Shown here: positions 46,601-54,935 of the stretch, piece by piece | How the letters are laid out: each line of letters starts with the position of its first letter | Position numbering within the stretch: position 1 is the first letter of the stretch | Source: Atrina japonica | Lineage: Eukaryota; Mollusca; Bivalvia; Pterioida; Pinnidae | Direction of reading: 5' to 3' | Length of the DNA: 64,000 nucleotides | NCBI GenBank assembly: GCA_030159075.1 | Contig: BROG01000112.1 | Location: forward strand, 829,501-893,500 | Made by a program: the position numbers and the translations under genes | Notes under the pieces: generated by a model | What the model was told of the DNA's origin: nothing | What the model saw: the letters and a program-made list of their open reading frames with translations, nothing else | Database searches by the model: none

Positions 46601-47137
46601 GGTGGTCTCTCTAGACAGGTTCTATTGTATCTTAATAGTCAAATGCTTGGCATATGGCAAGTAAAAATCTTAGTAGAAACTAGAATTAGAGAGGCATGCA
46701 ACCAAAATTCGAAACAGGATTTGCTTAGCTGGGAAAATTGTAAAAATTGTAAAAGTGAAAACCTGATGTGTTGTCAATTTTTTCCCAATTCAATGTACAT
46801 CATGCATATCCCAAAATGCAAACTTGGCCAATCAAATGTAAAACTCACCACAACAGCTTTTAGTGTTCAGAGGCTGAGGCTGTTTAGGCCTATTTGCTTT
46901 TTTCTTCCCAAAGCCAGTTCTTTTCTTTCGATATGCCCTCGGTAGAATTATCTCATGGTCATTAATTTCAATTTGCATCGTATCACGATCATCATCGTTA
47001 TAATCATATTGCGTATCCCTAGTAACATCCTCGATTTGGAAGTTTGTTAATGTCCTGCAGTCAGTGTTTTCGTCGGCTTCATAGACTTCTATCTGTACTT
47101 CTGTACCAGAAAAATTCATGTTTTGTATGTAGGGCAT
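31071..47137 (-). CDS. Divergent forkhead-box transcription factor (gene span, 9 exons)
   Basis: Nine exons join in phase into 616 codons. ATG is at 47137, with an in-frame TGA upstream in the 5' UTR; stop TAA is at 31073-31071. Residues 68-95 are basic, and PKKRKRR (180-186) is a textbook monopartite nuclear localisation signal. Residues 217-300 read as a forkhead winged helix: LRPPDKLVEMVIHTIDNSPD, then LLQVPQIYAVLQNRYPYFRY, then SLTSWRSSIRHALYQKWF, then RKIP and GCYWTIN. The W-x-x-SIRH core and the KGxYWT wing are kept. The usual RPPYSY start and the NLSL that normally follows SIRH are replaced by RPPDKL and ALYQ. The rest, acidic and serine-rich, could be an activation region. I cannot place it in a named Fox class; it most recalls the divergent FoxM/FoxN/FoxR types. 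Confidence 0.8.
31812..32105 (+). mobile_element. SINE family S1 inserted in a pogo-style fragment
   Basis: A short piece of pogo-style end (GCAGTCAAACTTTTCTATAA) at 31812 is followed at ~31855 by a SINE with a damaged head (GCTCGACTCTTGAG), a full body (GAGACAGTAAAAACCGAGGT) and the tail GGGACGTTAAACAACAATAA. Intron 8 of the forkhead gene. Confidence 0.8.
32473..32641 (-). CDS. Forkhead gene CDS exon 8
   Basis: Acceptor GTCTTACAG, donor AAAT/GTATGT, phase 0 in and 1 out. It encodes DMLDLDNEYDISISDQISPS and an acidic-to-serine-rich continuation. Confidence 0.8.
33528..33655. mobile_element. Pogo-style TIR element, right-truncated
   Basis: Starts TA-CAGTAAAACCTGCTTTAG and shares TATAAAGACCACTTAGTCAC with the full copy at 45069. 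The right end is missing. Confidence 0.65.
33797..33888. mobile_element. TTAA-flanked micro-element (family P), best-preserved copy
   Basis: 92 bp. TTAACTCATTCATCCCCTAA at the left and CAGGGGTTGATGAGTTAA at the right are inverted; the core is GGACTGGTCTAAGTCATTGA. TTAA at both borders recalls piggyBac target duplications. Confidence 0.85.
33930..34450. repeat. Dispersed repeat R3 (lipid-poor GGGAATTT family), copy 1
   Basis: Blocks CATTCCCAATGCAAAAAATT, GAGATTCTTGTATTTTCAAA, TTTCCCTATTTCAATAAAAT and TCTAAAGGCCTTGGCCCC recur in the same order at 56860-57075, and parts at 39125 and 63560. The name is only a working label; no class is assigned. Confidence 0.55.
34454..34544. mobile_element. TTAA-flanked micro-element (family P), inverted copy
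   Basis: TTAACTCATCAATCCTTGAA at the left and AGGGGTGAATGATTTAA at the right, with the core in reverse (TGACTTAGGCCAGTCTAAAT). Its right border coincides with the left end of the 2-kb TIR element. Confidence 0.8.
34544..36530. mobile_element. ~2-kb non-autonomous DNA transposon with TA flanks
   Basis: 1987 bp bounded by AAGGTCAACGGACACAAAA and its inverse TTTTCGTGTCCGTTGACCTT, with TA on both sides (34542-34543 and 36531-36532). The interior has no frame longer than ~65 codons and no transposase motif. The superfamily is not determined; a TA duplication fits Tc1/mariner-type integration. It lies in intron 7 of the forkhead gene, ~24 bases left of exon 7. Confidence 0.8.
36554..36690 (-). CDS. 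Forkhead gene CDS exon 7
   Basis: Acceptor ATTATTTGCAG, donor ACAG/GTAATA, phase 1 in and 0 out. It encodes an acidic stretch (EVRPEDFDLDPNTHEKVFAL, TEEELEELDSC). Confidence 0.8.
37576..37759 (-). CDS. Forkhead gene CDS exon 6 (recognition helix and wing)
   Basis: Acceptor TATTTTTTCAG, donor CAAG/GTAAGG. It encodes SSIRHALYQKWFRKIP, the wing with KGCYWTIN and a basic tail (DLKTKKHHKNS). Translation across the exon 5/6 border restores the W-x-SSIRH core. Confidence 0.9.
37855..38068 (-). mobile_element. tRNA-headed SINE, family S4
   Basis: The - strand reads GGGTGCCCGAGTATAGTGC at the head, TGAGTTTGATCCTCGAT in the B-box position, then TGTGGGTTTTCTCCGAGTAC and TCTGGTTTCCTTCCATGG. This head and body differ from families S1-S3. 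Intron 6 of the forkhead gene. Confidence 0.65.
39441..39495 (-). CDS. Forkhead gene CDS exon 5
   Basis: Acceptor GTTGCCAG, donor AGG/GTAAGT, phase 2 in and 0 out. It encodes NRYPYFRYMEKSSLTSWR, the end of helix 2 and the lead into the recognition helix. Only 55 bases long. Confidence 0.85.
39745..39837. mobile_element. TTAA-flanked micro-element (family P)
   Basis: The core GACTGGTCTAAGTCATTGAT and AACAGAAGAGTCCATTGG are intact; the right border is worn. It lies ~250 bases upstream of forkhead exon 5. Confidence 0.75.
40089..40200. mobile_element. MITE family M3, left-end fragment
   Basis: AAAGGGGCATTACCTACAGC and ACTACTTAGAGGGATATACA match the left part of the family at 24885. Confidence 0.5.
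40229..40420. mobile_element. Pogo-style TIR element
   Basis: Left ACAGTCAGACTTGTCTATGA then AGGTCACTC; inner ACAGGTGACCTTTATAAAGA; right end near CAAATTTGACTTTA. Same layout as 55216-55390. Confidence 0.55.
40600..40705 (+). repeat. (GA)n/(CAGA)n microsatellite
   Basis: Imperfect GAGA and CAGA units, with an internal duplication of ~45 bp. Confidence 0.85.
40811..40919 (-). CDS. Forkhead gene CDS exon 4 (helices 1-2)
   Basis: Acceptor TTTTTTCACAG, donor ACA/GTAAGT. It encodes TKFLRPPDKLVEMVIHTIDN and SPDVLLQVPQIYAVLQ, the first two forkhead helices. Confidence 0.85.
41456..41728. repeat. Left arm of the foldback-like element
   Basis: After the 41-bp outer part come units such as GCGTAATAATGCGAAACTA and GCGCGTAATAACGCGAAACA. 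Single units are themselves near-palindromes, so each arm can also form small hairpins. Confidence 0.85.
42324..42400. repeat. 30-bp internal hairpin in the foldback-like element
   Basis: 42324-42353 and 42371-42400 are inverted copies with one mismatch (position 11 of the arm, T against C). The spacer itself carries TTTATGC and GCATAAA, so the stem can grow further. Confidence 0.9.
42435..42672. repeat. Right arm of the foldback-like element
   Basis: Starts TCTACCAATGTAGTCAGACC, the inverse of the left arm's inner end, and continues with CGCGTTATTATGCACTTG-type units to GAGCTCAATTGGCTTTTGTA. Confidence 0.85.
42775..43672. mobile_element. hAT-like element with perfect 8-bp target duplication
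   Basis: 898 bp. Left end TAGGGCTGCAATGATACA; right end GTATATCGTTGCACTACTA is its worn inverse. ATTTCAAT flanks both sides (42767-42774 and 43673-43680), an 8-bp duplication as made by hAT transposases. TAGGGnTGCAAnGAT is a common hAT terminus. Inside, GATACAATACATTTACGATA and CGCGATATATCGTAGTTTGG extend the inverted ends. The longest frame is 85 codons; non-autonomous. Intron 3 of the forkhead gene, ~100 bp from the foldback-like element. Confidence 0.9.
44550..44811 (-). CDS. Forkhead gene CDS exon 3 (nuclear localisation signal)
   Basis: The acceptor (TATATTTGAAG/CAAG) is moderate; donor AAAG/GTAAAT, phase 1. It encodes QEEREIHDRAELYCMAVNAD, a Phe/Tyr-containing segment and SLPKKRKRRS. 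No motif beyond the NLS is recognised. Confidence 0.75.
45069..45257. mobile_element. Pogo-style TIR element, full copy
   Basis: Left ACACAGTAAAATATGCTTTA, inner TATAAAGACCACTTAGTCAC and CTATAAAGACCAG, right AGGTCATTATATACAAGTTT-CACTGTA. Confidence 0.7.
46083..46168 (-). CDS. Forkhead gene CDS exon 2
   Basis: Acceptor CTTTATCAG, donor GTATGT, phase 1 in and 0 out. It encodes EADDVISIEDRRNQIKQKLQ and SCQDIFTP, probably helical. Confidence 0.8.
46233..46424. mobile_element. Pogo-style TIR element
   Basis: Left GGAACCTTGCTATTAAGACC; right GAGGTGGTCTTTAGACAAGG-TTTTACGGTA. The interior repeats GAGGTGGTCT three times. Intron 1 of the forkhead CDS. Confidence 0.65.
46449..46630. mobile_element. 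Pogo-style TIR element, second subtype
   Basis: Left ATACAGTTAAACCCATCTTG then AGACACC; right GGTGGTCTCTCTAGACAGGT-TCTATTGTA. Directly follows the previous copy. Confidence 0.7.
46849..47137 (-). CDS. Forkhead gene exon 1 of the CDS (start codon)
   Basis: ATG at 47137; donor G/GTGAGT, phase 1. It encodes MPYIQNMNFSGTEVQIEVYE, an acidic region and a basic cluster (RAYRKKRTGFGKKKANRPK). Confidence 0.8.
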
Positions 47138-47215
47138 GACTATTGTGAAGCTTTCTCCTTTTATTTTATTAATTACTCATTGAAAATCAACAGGGGTTAA
47201 AGTTCAAGAAGAAGC
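47138..47215 (-). other. 5' UTR portion upstream of the forkhead ATG
   Basis: On the - strand a strong acceptor (poly-T then GCAG) ends at 47216. The 78 bases from 47215 to the ATG include an in-frame TGA. The transcript therefore starts in at least one unseen exon to the right. Confidence 0.6.
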
Positions 47216-47239
47216 CTGCAAAAAAAAAAAAATCATACA

Positions 47240-48180
47240 GAATTTATTTATTTCAATTGTCTATATGCAATGAATTGTAGGTCAGTGCCAAAGTTGTAGC
47301 CGGTTAAATATTTTGGAACCAGTACAAAGGGCTTGCCAAATTTGAAATGCCTATGGGTAAAAAGGGTAAAGCGTCTATCAATAATTAATGCAATGTCCAG
47401 TATTTTCTAACATGACAAGCCAGTATTTCCAGCCTTAATTTGAACAAAATATTTACCATGCATGAAAAGACAGAATATGACACATACAAGGGGCCATAAT
47501 GATAAATAATCAGTTTTCCAGATAAGTCTCAGAGCACTAATTGGGTACAAAACCCACCCATTACAATGCATTGGGTATTTTTACCCACAGAATTTGGGCC
47601 AAGTGGGTATTTTGCAATTTTGTTGTCCAGTTGATATGTTCAATGAGTTTCTTCTAATAACGTAATTGGCAGCTAAATTACAGTTAATTATAACAGATGC
47701 TAAACATTCATGTATGATTATAAAGTCAACACATCTTTAACATCTGGGTGAGGGCGAGTTAATGACATTATCACTATACAGCCATACAGGGCTTGAACAC
47801 ACTTTCTGTCCAAGATCCATCCAGAACAAGCACCCTTAATCTTTTATCTTTCAGTAAGTTTGAGATCCAGTGTGTGTAATTTTACGCTTTAGATTTAAGG
47901 TGAGTTGGGGTATCTTAGGTATGAATTTTAATTTGCTTGATCGGGTATCCATCGATTTTTATAAATATGCAAATATGCAGCTTAACTGGAGCACTGTATA
48001 TTATTTTAATTCCTACATATTTCAGCTTTCAAGGTGTAATTAATTAGATAGTGGGAATAAAAATGTATAACTATTTCTAGAATTATTCTCATGTGGATTT
48101 TTTTTTTAAATGGGGACGTCAGTTTTTCATCACTCCTGTAACATATTACATATAACCAAGAGTGACAATTTATACCAAAA
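47240..48180. other. Region with no recognised feature
   Basis: Presumed first intron of the forkhead gene. I see no exon with paired splice signals and no repeat with defined ends. Confidence 0.5.
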
Positions 48181-48185
48181 CTTAA

Positions 48186-49345
48186 CAAGAGGTGTATGGG
48201 CCACATCGCTCACCTGAACTGTTTTGGTATCTTACAAATACGGAAATCTCAATTTACAAATTATTATAACACTCCTTGGGAGTGGAGGAGACTTAAAAAT
48301 GAATCATTTCCAAAAAGGGATACTCCCCGAGACCTATTTTTCCCAACCCTGGATCCACCTCGGAGTCAATCTGGTCAAACACAAACTTGGTAGGGGAACT
48401 TGGGTACTTACTTCCTTTAAAGTTTTATCAAAATCCCTTCAGCTGTTTTGAAAAAGAAGCTGAGAGTGTGAACAAATCCTCCCCCAACCCCTTCTTTTTG
48501 CAGTTTTAAAAATTCATAAAAATTCCAAAATTTAAATTTCAGCAAAATTCTTTCAGGAACGCATTTATCTACCTAATCACAGGTAAAACACATAAAATTA
48601 ATGATCATAATGAATAAATGGGGAGAAAATCTAAGAAATCATACTAAAATGAATGAAAATGACAATGTGTAAAAAGTCATAAAAATGTGTCACAAATTTA
48701 TTTTCCAATTTCTACGAAATTAATGAACTTTTATCATACAACTATGTAGATCGCTCAGATGTAATTAGTTTTTAAATCCACGCAACAGTTCCCGCAACCT
48801 CTTTTGCCCCACCCTGGGCCGATCAAGAAACTTGATAAAAGACCTTTAGAGCTTGCTTCCTATAAAGTTTCATCAATATTCCTTCAGCAGTTTTGAAGAT
48901 GCTGAACGTGTGAAAAGTAACACCCCCCCCCCCTTATTTTTGCAGTCATGAAATATTCAAAAAATTACATTTTAGCAAAATTCTTTCAGGAAAGCATTTA
49001 TCGACCTAATCACAGGTAAAACACATTAAATTAATGCATCATTATGAATAAATGGGGAGAAAATCAAAGAAATCATACAAAAATGAATGAAAATTACAAA
49101 TTACATAGTAAAATGATGTCAAAAACATGTCAAAAATTTATTTTCCGATTTCTACAAAATTAACAAATTTAGCAGTTCTGGAGGAGATGATTTTTAAGGA
49201 GGAGTACCCACCCCTGGACCCATCTGGCCAAAATGAACTAATTTGGTAGAGGACCTTGAGTACCTGCTTCCTATAAAGTTTCATCTAAATCCCTTCAATG
49301 GTTTTGAAGAAGAAGTCGGAAATGTGAAGAGTGAATAGACATCAT
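48186..49345 (+). repeat. Dispersed repeat R2, long copy with three internal modules
   Basis: Opens AACAAGAGGTGTATGGGCC then CGCTCACCTGA. A module with TTGCTTCCTATAAAGTTTCA (or a close variant), TCAGCAGTTTTGAAGA-like and AATTCTTTCAGGAA blocks recurs three times at a spacing of about 410-445 bp. Relatives lie at 51430 and 53380. No coding capacity. Confidence 0.7.
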
Positions 49346-49830
49346 AACTTAATTAAAGTTTTAACTCTGAAATATTTTTATTAAAACACACACAAAACTT
49401 CAAAATTCTATTGTTGTTGTTATCAAAGAGATTATTTTGTTAATGATTAAATATACACTTATCATGTCGATGGGTTGGCGGGAAAAGGGTCTTTTGGACA
49501 TAGAAAGCTTGTGACCATAGACCTGACTCAGAACATGAAAGTATTGAAACTAATACCGAAAGAGACAATCATTCAATGTCGAGATTTGTGTGAATAGTGT
49601 AACTATCCGAGCGTGTATCAACTTAAAACATTGGTTTCTGTTTGATTTACAGAAACTGCAATTCTGTCGTGAACATTGACGGCGTATACCCACTTTTTTC
49701 ATTCATCGGGATGCTTTATACGTTTTGCAATATTGATTACGACTTTGTGATCCCTTTCACGATGTCAATATCAATCGTCTGCTTAAAGTGAGGCTGAAAA
49801 CATAAGCACAAAATATTTAATTTGCATCTG

Positions 49831-49900
49831 ATTGGACTATATTTTTCGCATGACATTCCATTGGTTGGATATGACCAAGTAATTTTAGCGCGAAAATCAA
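49831..49900 (-). promoter_or_regulatory. Candidate promoter: two CCAAT boxes and an E2F-like site
   Basis: On the - strand, CCAAT boxes lie at 49864-49860 and 49835-49831 (29 bp apart). A near-palindromic TTTTAGCGCGAAAAT lies at 49883-49897 and an ACGCGC at ~49900. Paired CCAAT boxes (NF-Y) with an E2F-type site are typical of cell-cycle promoters. It sits 2.6 kb upstream of the forkhead 5' UTR acceptor. Placement as that gene's promoter is inference; no TATA box or TSS is identified. Confidence 0.35.
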
Positions 49901-49949
49901 CGCGCTGATTCCCGCTATTTGCGTGACCTTTATCTCAAAATTAGGGTGG

Positions 49950-50680
49950 GCACACCAGGCTGATGCGCGTGTCGTATGCCCTACTTATATTTGACCTGAA
50001 TATTTCTATTGAATGAGAAAGTCGAAGAAAGTAAATGTGCGTGTGTGTAGCATATATATATATATATATCGGAGCGTTCTGGTTCATTTAAGGGTAAAAT
50101 TTCACGAAGAAATGGTATAAAATTTGATCCAGAACAAATTTTGTTTATAAAATTATCATATGTCGAGTGACAACGATATTTCTTTACCGATATGTAGTGC
50201 AAACATTGTTCTCGGTGAAACCAAGGTGTAGTCAAAACTGAAGTCATGTAATTCCAAACATGCAGTAGACAAAGTCATGACGAACACAAAAAAGGAAGAC
50301 AAAAAATAAACCCTTCATACATAGACAACAAAGGACTAAAAAAGACTACGCATTATGATTTTTTCCAAATTGCGTTACGATTTTGGACAGACTCTTAGCG
50401 ATTTGAAAAATAGACATTTTAAATCGCGTAAAAACCAGGCCAAGTTCATAAAAAAAAACAAAGTGCTTTAATGAGGTGCATTTAATATATATAAATTTTC
50501 CATTTCGCAATATAATGCAACATAGTTCCGACAGAGATGATATTTTGACCAGTCATTGCTTCGTGGGTTGGTTTATTATCTTGTCTGCCTTGTGAACAAA
50601 AAAATTGTTTGGATTTTTTTAGCGAATCCAAACCGAAGGGTGAACGAAATTTGAATTGTTTGATTGTTTAATTGCTCATT
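49950..50680. other. Region with no recognised feature
   Basis: No exon or repeat with defined ends, apart from a short TA run at 50052. Confidence 0.5.
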
Positions 50681-50684
50681 CCAA

Positions 50685-51412
50685 AACATTTTCTTTCTTT
50701 CTTTACTACTTAGATTGATTTACAATAACAGAAAAGAAATATACATTAAGTAAAAAGATTCTTAAATTCTTATTTATTTTGTGAAAATATTTTGAGAATC
50801 CCAGTTTGGCAATTATCCGTTTGCAATTAATTTGTCCTTACTATTGTTATATGCATATGACCTGGGCCCGAAGTCACCAAATTTACTCAATACTCAAGCT
50901 CAACTTTTATTTCATTATTTTGACTATAAAATTGTTTATAAAACTTATGGATTTTAGGTATTAGGAAACATATTATTATTTTTAATCATTTACATATATA
51001 TTTTTGCGTCACACTTATGATTTTCCTTTAAAAAACGAATAAATACGTTGAGTACAGTACTCAAGATTTGAGTACATACTCAAACATTTTTTTAATATTT
51101 CTGAAGCTTTCTTCAAATGGGCAATACTTTTTATCATTACTTACAATTGTATGCCATCAATATACAAACATGTCCAATTACAGAATAAAGTTTGCATGTT
51201 TTTACCTTAAAATCGCTAAAAGTTAGTTGAGCTTGAGTACTGAGTAAATTTGGTGACTTCGATCCCAGATCTTATTTTCACACAATATATAGGAATATAA
51301 GAATGCTTATGCCTGTGTATGTCTCTTATGTGTTATTGTAAATCATTCTAGGTGGTAAAAGACTATTTGGAGGGGGGGGGGGGGCACAGCTAAGGCCCCT
51401 ATAACAAAATAC
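50685..51412. mobile_element. MITE family M3 split by a younger MITE
   Basis: The body blocks of M3 (CTACTTAGATTGATTTACAA, TTTTGTGAAAATATTTTGAG) stop near 50875 and resume at ~51270 (TTATTTTCACACAATATA, then GCACAGCTAAGGCCCCTA). Copies at 15100 and 25380 show these two parts joined, i.e. the empty site. Confidence 0.75.
50873..51270. mobile_element. MITE M4 nested in M3, ~40-bp TIRs
   Basis: Left CGAAGTCACCAAATTTACTC then AATACTCAAGCTCAACTTTT; right AGTTGAGCTTGAGTACTGAG then TAAATTTGGTGACTTCGATC. The ends match almost perfectly over ~40 bp and start TGGG/CCCA. A lone right end of the same family is at 25708-25752. No coding frame. Confidence 0.85.
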
Positions 51413-51429
51413 ATTTTTTTCAGTTGCAG

Positions 51430-52062
51430 TTCAAACTACAAACTTGGTAGAAGACCTTGAGTACTTGCTTTCTGTAAGGTTTTGTCAAAATTCCTTTAGC
51501 AGTTTTGAAACAAAAGCTGATAGAGTGAAAAAATGCACCCCCTCTTTTTTCTTTTTTGCAGTCTTAAAAAAATCATAAAAAATTCTAGAAATTAAATTTC
51601 TGTAAAATTCTTGCACAAAAACATTTCTTCACCTAATTACAATTACAACACATTAAATGAATGAATCAAACTAAACAAAGGGGAGATAATTGAGGAAATC
51701 ATGCAAAAATGAATGAAAATGACAAAGTCTGAAAATACTTTAAATGTGTCAATATTCTGATTTCTATGAAAAATACAAACTTAAATCATACATCCACGTA
51801 GATCACTCAGAAACAATCCATTTTTAATTCATGCAGCAGTTCTGGTGAAGAAGATTCTTAATGAGAGGTACCTTCTGCCTCACCCTGGATCAATCTGACT
51901 GAAAACTACAAACTTGGTAGAGGACCATAAATACTTGCTTCCTGTCAAGTTTAGTCCAAATCCCTTAAGTGGTTTCAGAGAAGTCGAAAATATGAAAAGT
52001 TTACGGACAGGTAGGGAGTGAATACAATAGCTCACCTGAGCCTTTGGCTCAGGTGAGCTAGA
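51430..52062 (+). repeat. Dispersed repeat R2 ending in a 14-bp hairpin
   Basis: Two modules (TTGGTAGAAGACCTTGAGTA at ~51440 and TTGGTAGAGGACCATAAATA at ~51911) lead to the terminal hairpin at 52029-52059. The stem AGCTCACCTGAGCC pairs perfectly with GGCTCAGGTGAGCT around a TTT loop. The end then reads CTAG, which would also fit a Helitron-type CTRR terminus (speculative). Confidence 0.7.
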
Positions 52063-52845
52063 AACTGAGGCATATATATACTGCAAAATTATCCCAAAAT
52101 GTAGGGCCTAACATGTCTGCCTCTGATAATATAATCCAGGGGCTGAAAATTCCTTAAGTCTGAGGTCCGCTTCCAACATATTTTACTTTCGGACTCTGTC
52201 GTTTTCTTGCTGTGTGGGTCCGAGGGCCTAACAAGTCTGAATCAATGAATGACTATTCTGTCAACTTCTATCTTTCTAAACTTTATTTGTTTCCTTTGTA
52301 AAGTTAAATTGTCATTTTCTCATATGATTTTTAGTTTATATAATTTGGTGTTCCCACCTTTTATAATTGTTATTTGTATTGATTGATTATATTAAAACTC
52401 TGACTTAGATTTATTGTTATTGGATCCATAAATTTATGTTAGAGGACCGGACCCAGGCAAAATTTAACAAAAAAGTCCTGGACTCCAGCAGCTGAAAGAA
52501 AATTTTCAGCCCCTGTAATCTGATTAAATTTTGGTTCTCTCAAATAACTCGATGCAAAAATGAAATTTTAACCTTTTGACCTGAAAAAAAAAAACTGTGA
52601 AAGAGCATGTTTAACCTTTGAAACATTACATTACCACAGAGCTGATATGCATGCTGGAAAATGAGGCATGTAGGAAGTACACATATTTTTAAAACTGTGA
52701 TAATGACTTTGAGATTAAAGCAACTACATGTATATTCTACATGTCTCTCGTAGAACAAGGATATACCCATGTTTGAATCCAACCAGTTGGAAAAACGAGA
52801 GCAATTATTCAGATACATGTTTGCTGTTTAAATACATCCCGTCAA

Positions 52846-53040
52846 GAATTTTTCACTTATACTGAGATGTCATTAGCCATATGTGAAGTGCCACAAATTT
52901 TGACCTGTGCTATGGACTGACAGTTCTTTTATGTGCCACGCCTTCCGTGACACAAGACCTGAGTTTTAAGTTCCATCCGGAAGACCAGTGACTTTTATTT
53001 TGTATGTCGAGTGCTTGGTAAAGGAACACCTTCTTGGTGA
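52846..53040 (-). mobile_element. SINE family S3, headless
   Basis: The + strand shows CCCGTCAAGAATTTTTCACT (inverted tail), CTGTGCTATGGACTGACAG and GTGCCACGCCTTCCGTGAC (inverted body), matching 14199-14495. The tRNA head is absent or unrecognisable. Confidence 0.7.
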
Positions 53041-53379
53041 ACATGTACTATCTATCTCTTTATCAAGTTTTCTGATGGACAATGTGCCTGTGGTTGTCTC
53101 GGAGAATCCATAATTTTATCATGTACACAAATATTATCTACCCCCAAAAATTGTATATGGGTGCGGGAAGTTTATTGTTTTGGTCCATGTAACATTTGGG
53201 TTTCTCTCAAATAAATTTAGTTTCAGCACATGGTTTTGGTTTCTGTTCAATTATTTGAGTTTCTTTTCTCACATTTTAACCAAATGGTTTGTTGCTTTTA
53301 AGTATCTATTATATTCAACATTCAGCAATATTTGCCAGAGTTATGGGACTTTAAAATGTTTGCAAATGGTTTAGTTCAT

Positions 53380-53725
53380 GAGAGCATAGAATTTCTCAAA
53401 CACATCCTTTTTTGAGTTGATTGTTATATTCTCGTCCAAGTTTGTTGGAAGCACATAACAAGATGCCTAATGGGCATGAACAGTCACCTGAGTGAAATAT
53501 ATGGCCTCTTTTGGAGCCTCTATGGGTCCTAGCCCCTTCTGATTCACAAACTTTATGCAACTTCACATTGGGAAACCTCAATGGCAAGTTTGGTTAAAAT
53601 TGCCACACTGCTTCTTGAGAAGAAGTCGAAAATGTGTAAAAGTTGGCATCACATGTCACACCACAACAGACAAATGAGGATTGCAATTATAGGTCACCTT
53701 GAGCCTTTGGATCAGGTGACCTAAA
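53380..53725 (+). repeat. Dispersed repeat R2, diverged copy with terminal hairpin
   Basis: Shares AGAAGAAGTCGAAAATGTG with other copies and ends at 53691-53722 with a hairpin, AGGTCACCTTGAGCC, loop TTT, GGATCAGGTGACCT. Relative to 52029 the third stem pair is G-C instead of C-G. Confidence 0.7.
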
Positions 53726-54113
53726 AACAATTTCTTTGAGCATGAACTCCTTGGACTAAAGTATAAAATATTTGAAATAAGGAAACTATGAAACCGATTA
53801 ATAATGTATAAAATAAGTTTATTCAATATATATATATATAATTTGTCTGATATTTTACAGATACACCTCTTGTTTTCACAAACATCCTATATCAATACAT
53901 GTACATTTCAAACAAAATCAGTTCACTCCATAAGCAACAATGACATGAGATGAAATTATAATTAAATTATCCATTTCAGTGAAATCATATTCTGGTAATT
54001 AAAAATCCAATAAATACACTGCTGTATGGAATGAAATAATTCAACAGAAGATTCCTTATCAGCTTTAAAAGTTTTAAGAATTTACTTTATCTACCTTTAA
54101 CTTTCTCCCTGCC

Positions 54114-54935
54114 ACAGACACACACATGCATATGCACAGTCAGTCATACACAACAGTAATATACAGTCATATACACACATGTAGTCATAAACAGTCATAC
54201 ACACATGTAGTAATAAACAGTCATATACACACATAGTCATAAACAGTTATACACACATGTAGTCATAAACACTTGCCGTCTTACATACTTGCAGTCATAA
54301 ACATTTGCAGTCATACAGGCATGTAGTCATAAACAGTCATACACATGTAGTCATAAACAGTCATACACAAACATAGTCATAAACAGTCATATACACATGT
54401 AGTCATAAACAGTCATACACACATGTAGTCATAAAGTCTTACATACATATAGTCATAAACAGTCATACACACATGTAGTCATAAACAGTCATACACACAT
54501 GTAGTCATAAACAGTCATATACACACAGTCATAAACAGTTATACACACATGTAGTCATAAACACTTGCCATCTTACATACTTGCAGTCATAAACATTTGC
54601 AGTCATACAGGCATGTAGTCATAAACAGTCATACACATGTAGCCATAAAGTCATACACACACATAGTCATAAACAGTAATATACACATGTAGTCATAAAC
54701 AGTCATACACACATGTAGTCATAAAGTCTTACATACATATAGTTATAAACAGTCATACACACATGTAGTCATAAACAGTCATACACACATGTAGTCATAA
54801 ACAGTCTTACATACATAGTCATAAACAGTCATACACACACATATAGTCATATACATTCATATGCACATGCAGTTTTACACATGCACAGTCACAAGCAGTC
54901 ATACACACGATTGCATACTCAGTCACACACAACCA
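54114..54935 (+). repeat. Tandem array of CACATGTAGTCATAAACAGT-type units
   Basis: About 820 bp of 20-28-bp units built on ACAGTCATACACACATGTAG and AGTCATAAAC. Irregular units (ACTTGCCGTCTTACATACTT) recur at 54271 and 54563, so a 292-bp higher-order period overlies the short one. Spacing is too irregular, and the units too alike, for a CRISPR. Confidence 0.95.

Noticed and set aside
46625..46945. 106-codon + strand frame
   Set aside because: Antisense to the first forkhead coding exon and partly in the adjacent TIR element.
52029..52062. Rho-independent terminator
   Set aside because: A hairpin without a following T run, in a eukaryotic dispersed repeat.
54114..54935. CRISPR-like regular repeats
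   Set aside because: Eukaryotic context, no unique spacers, irregular unit length and no cas genes.
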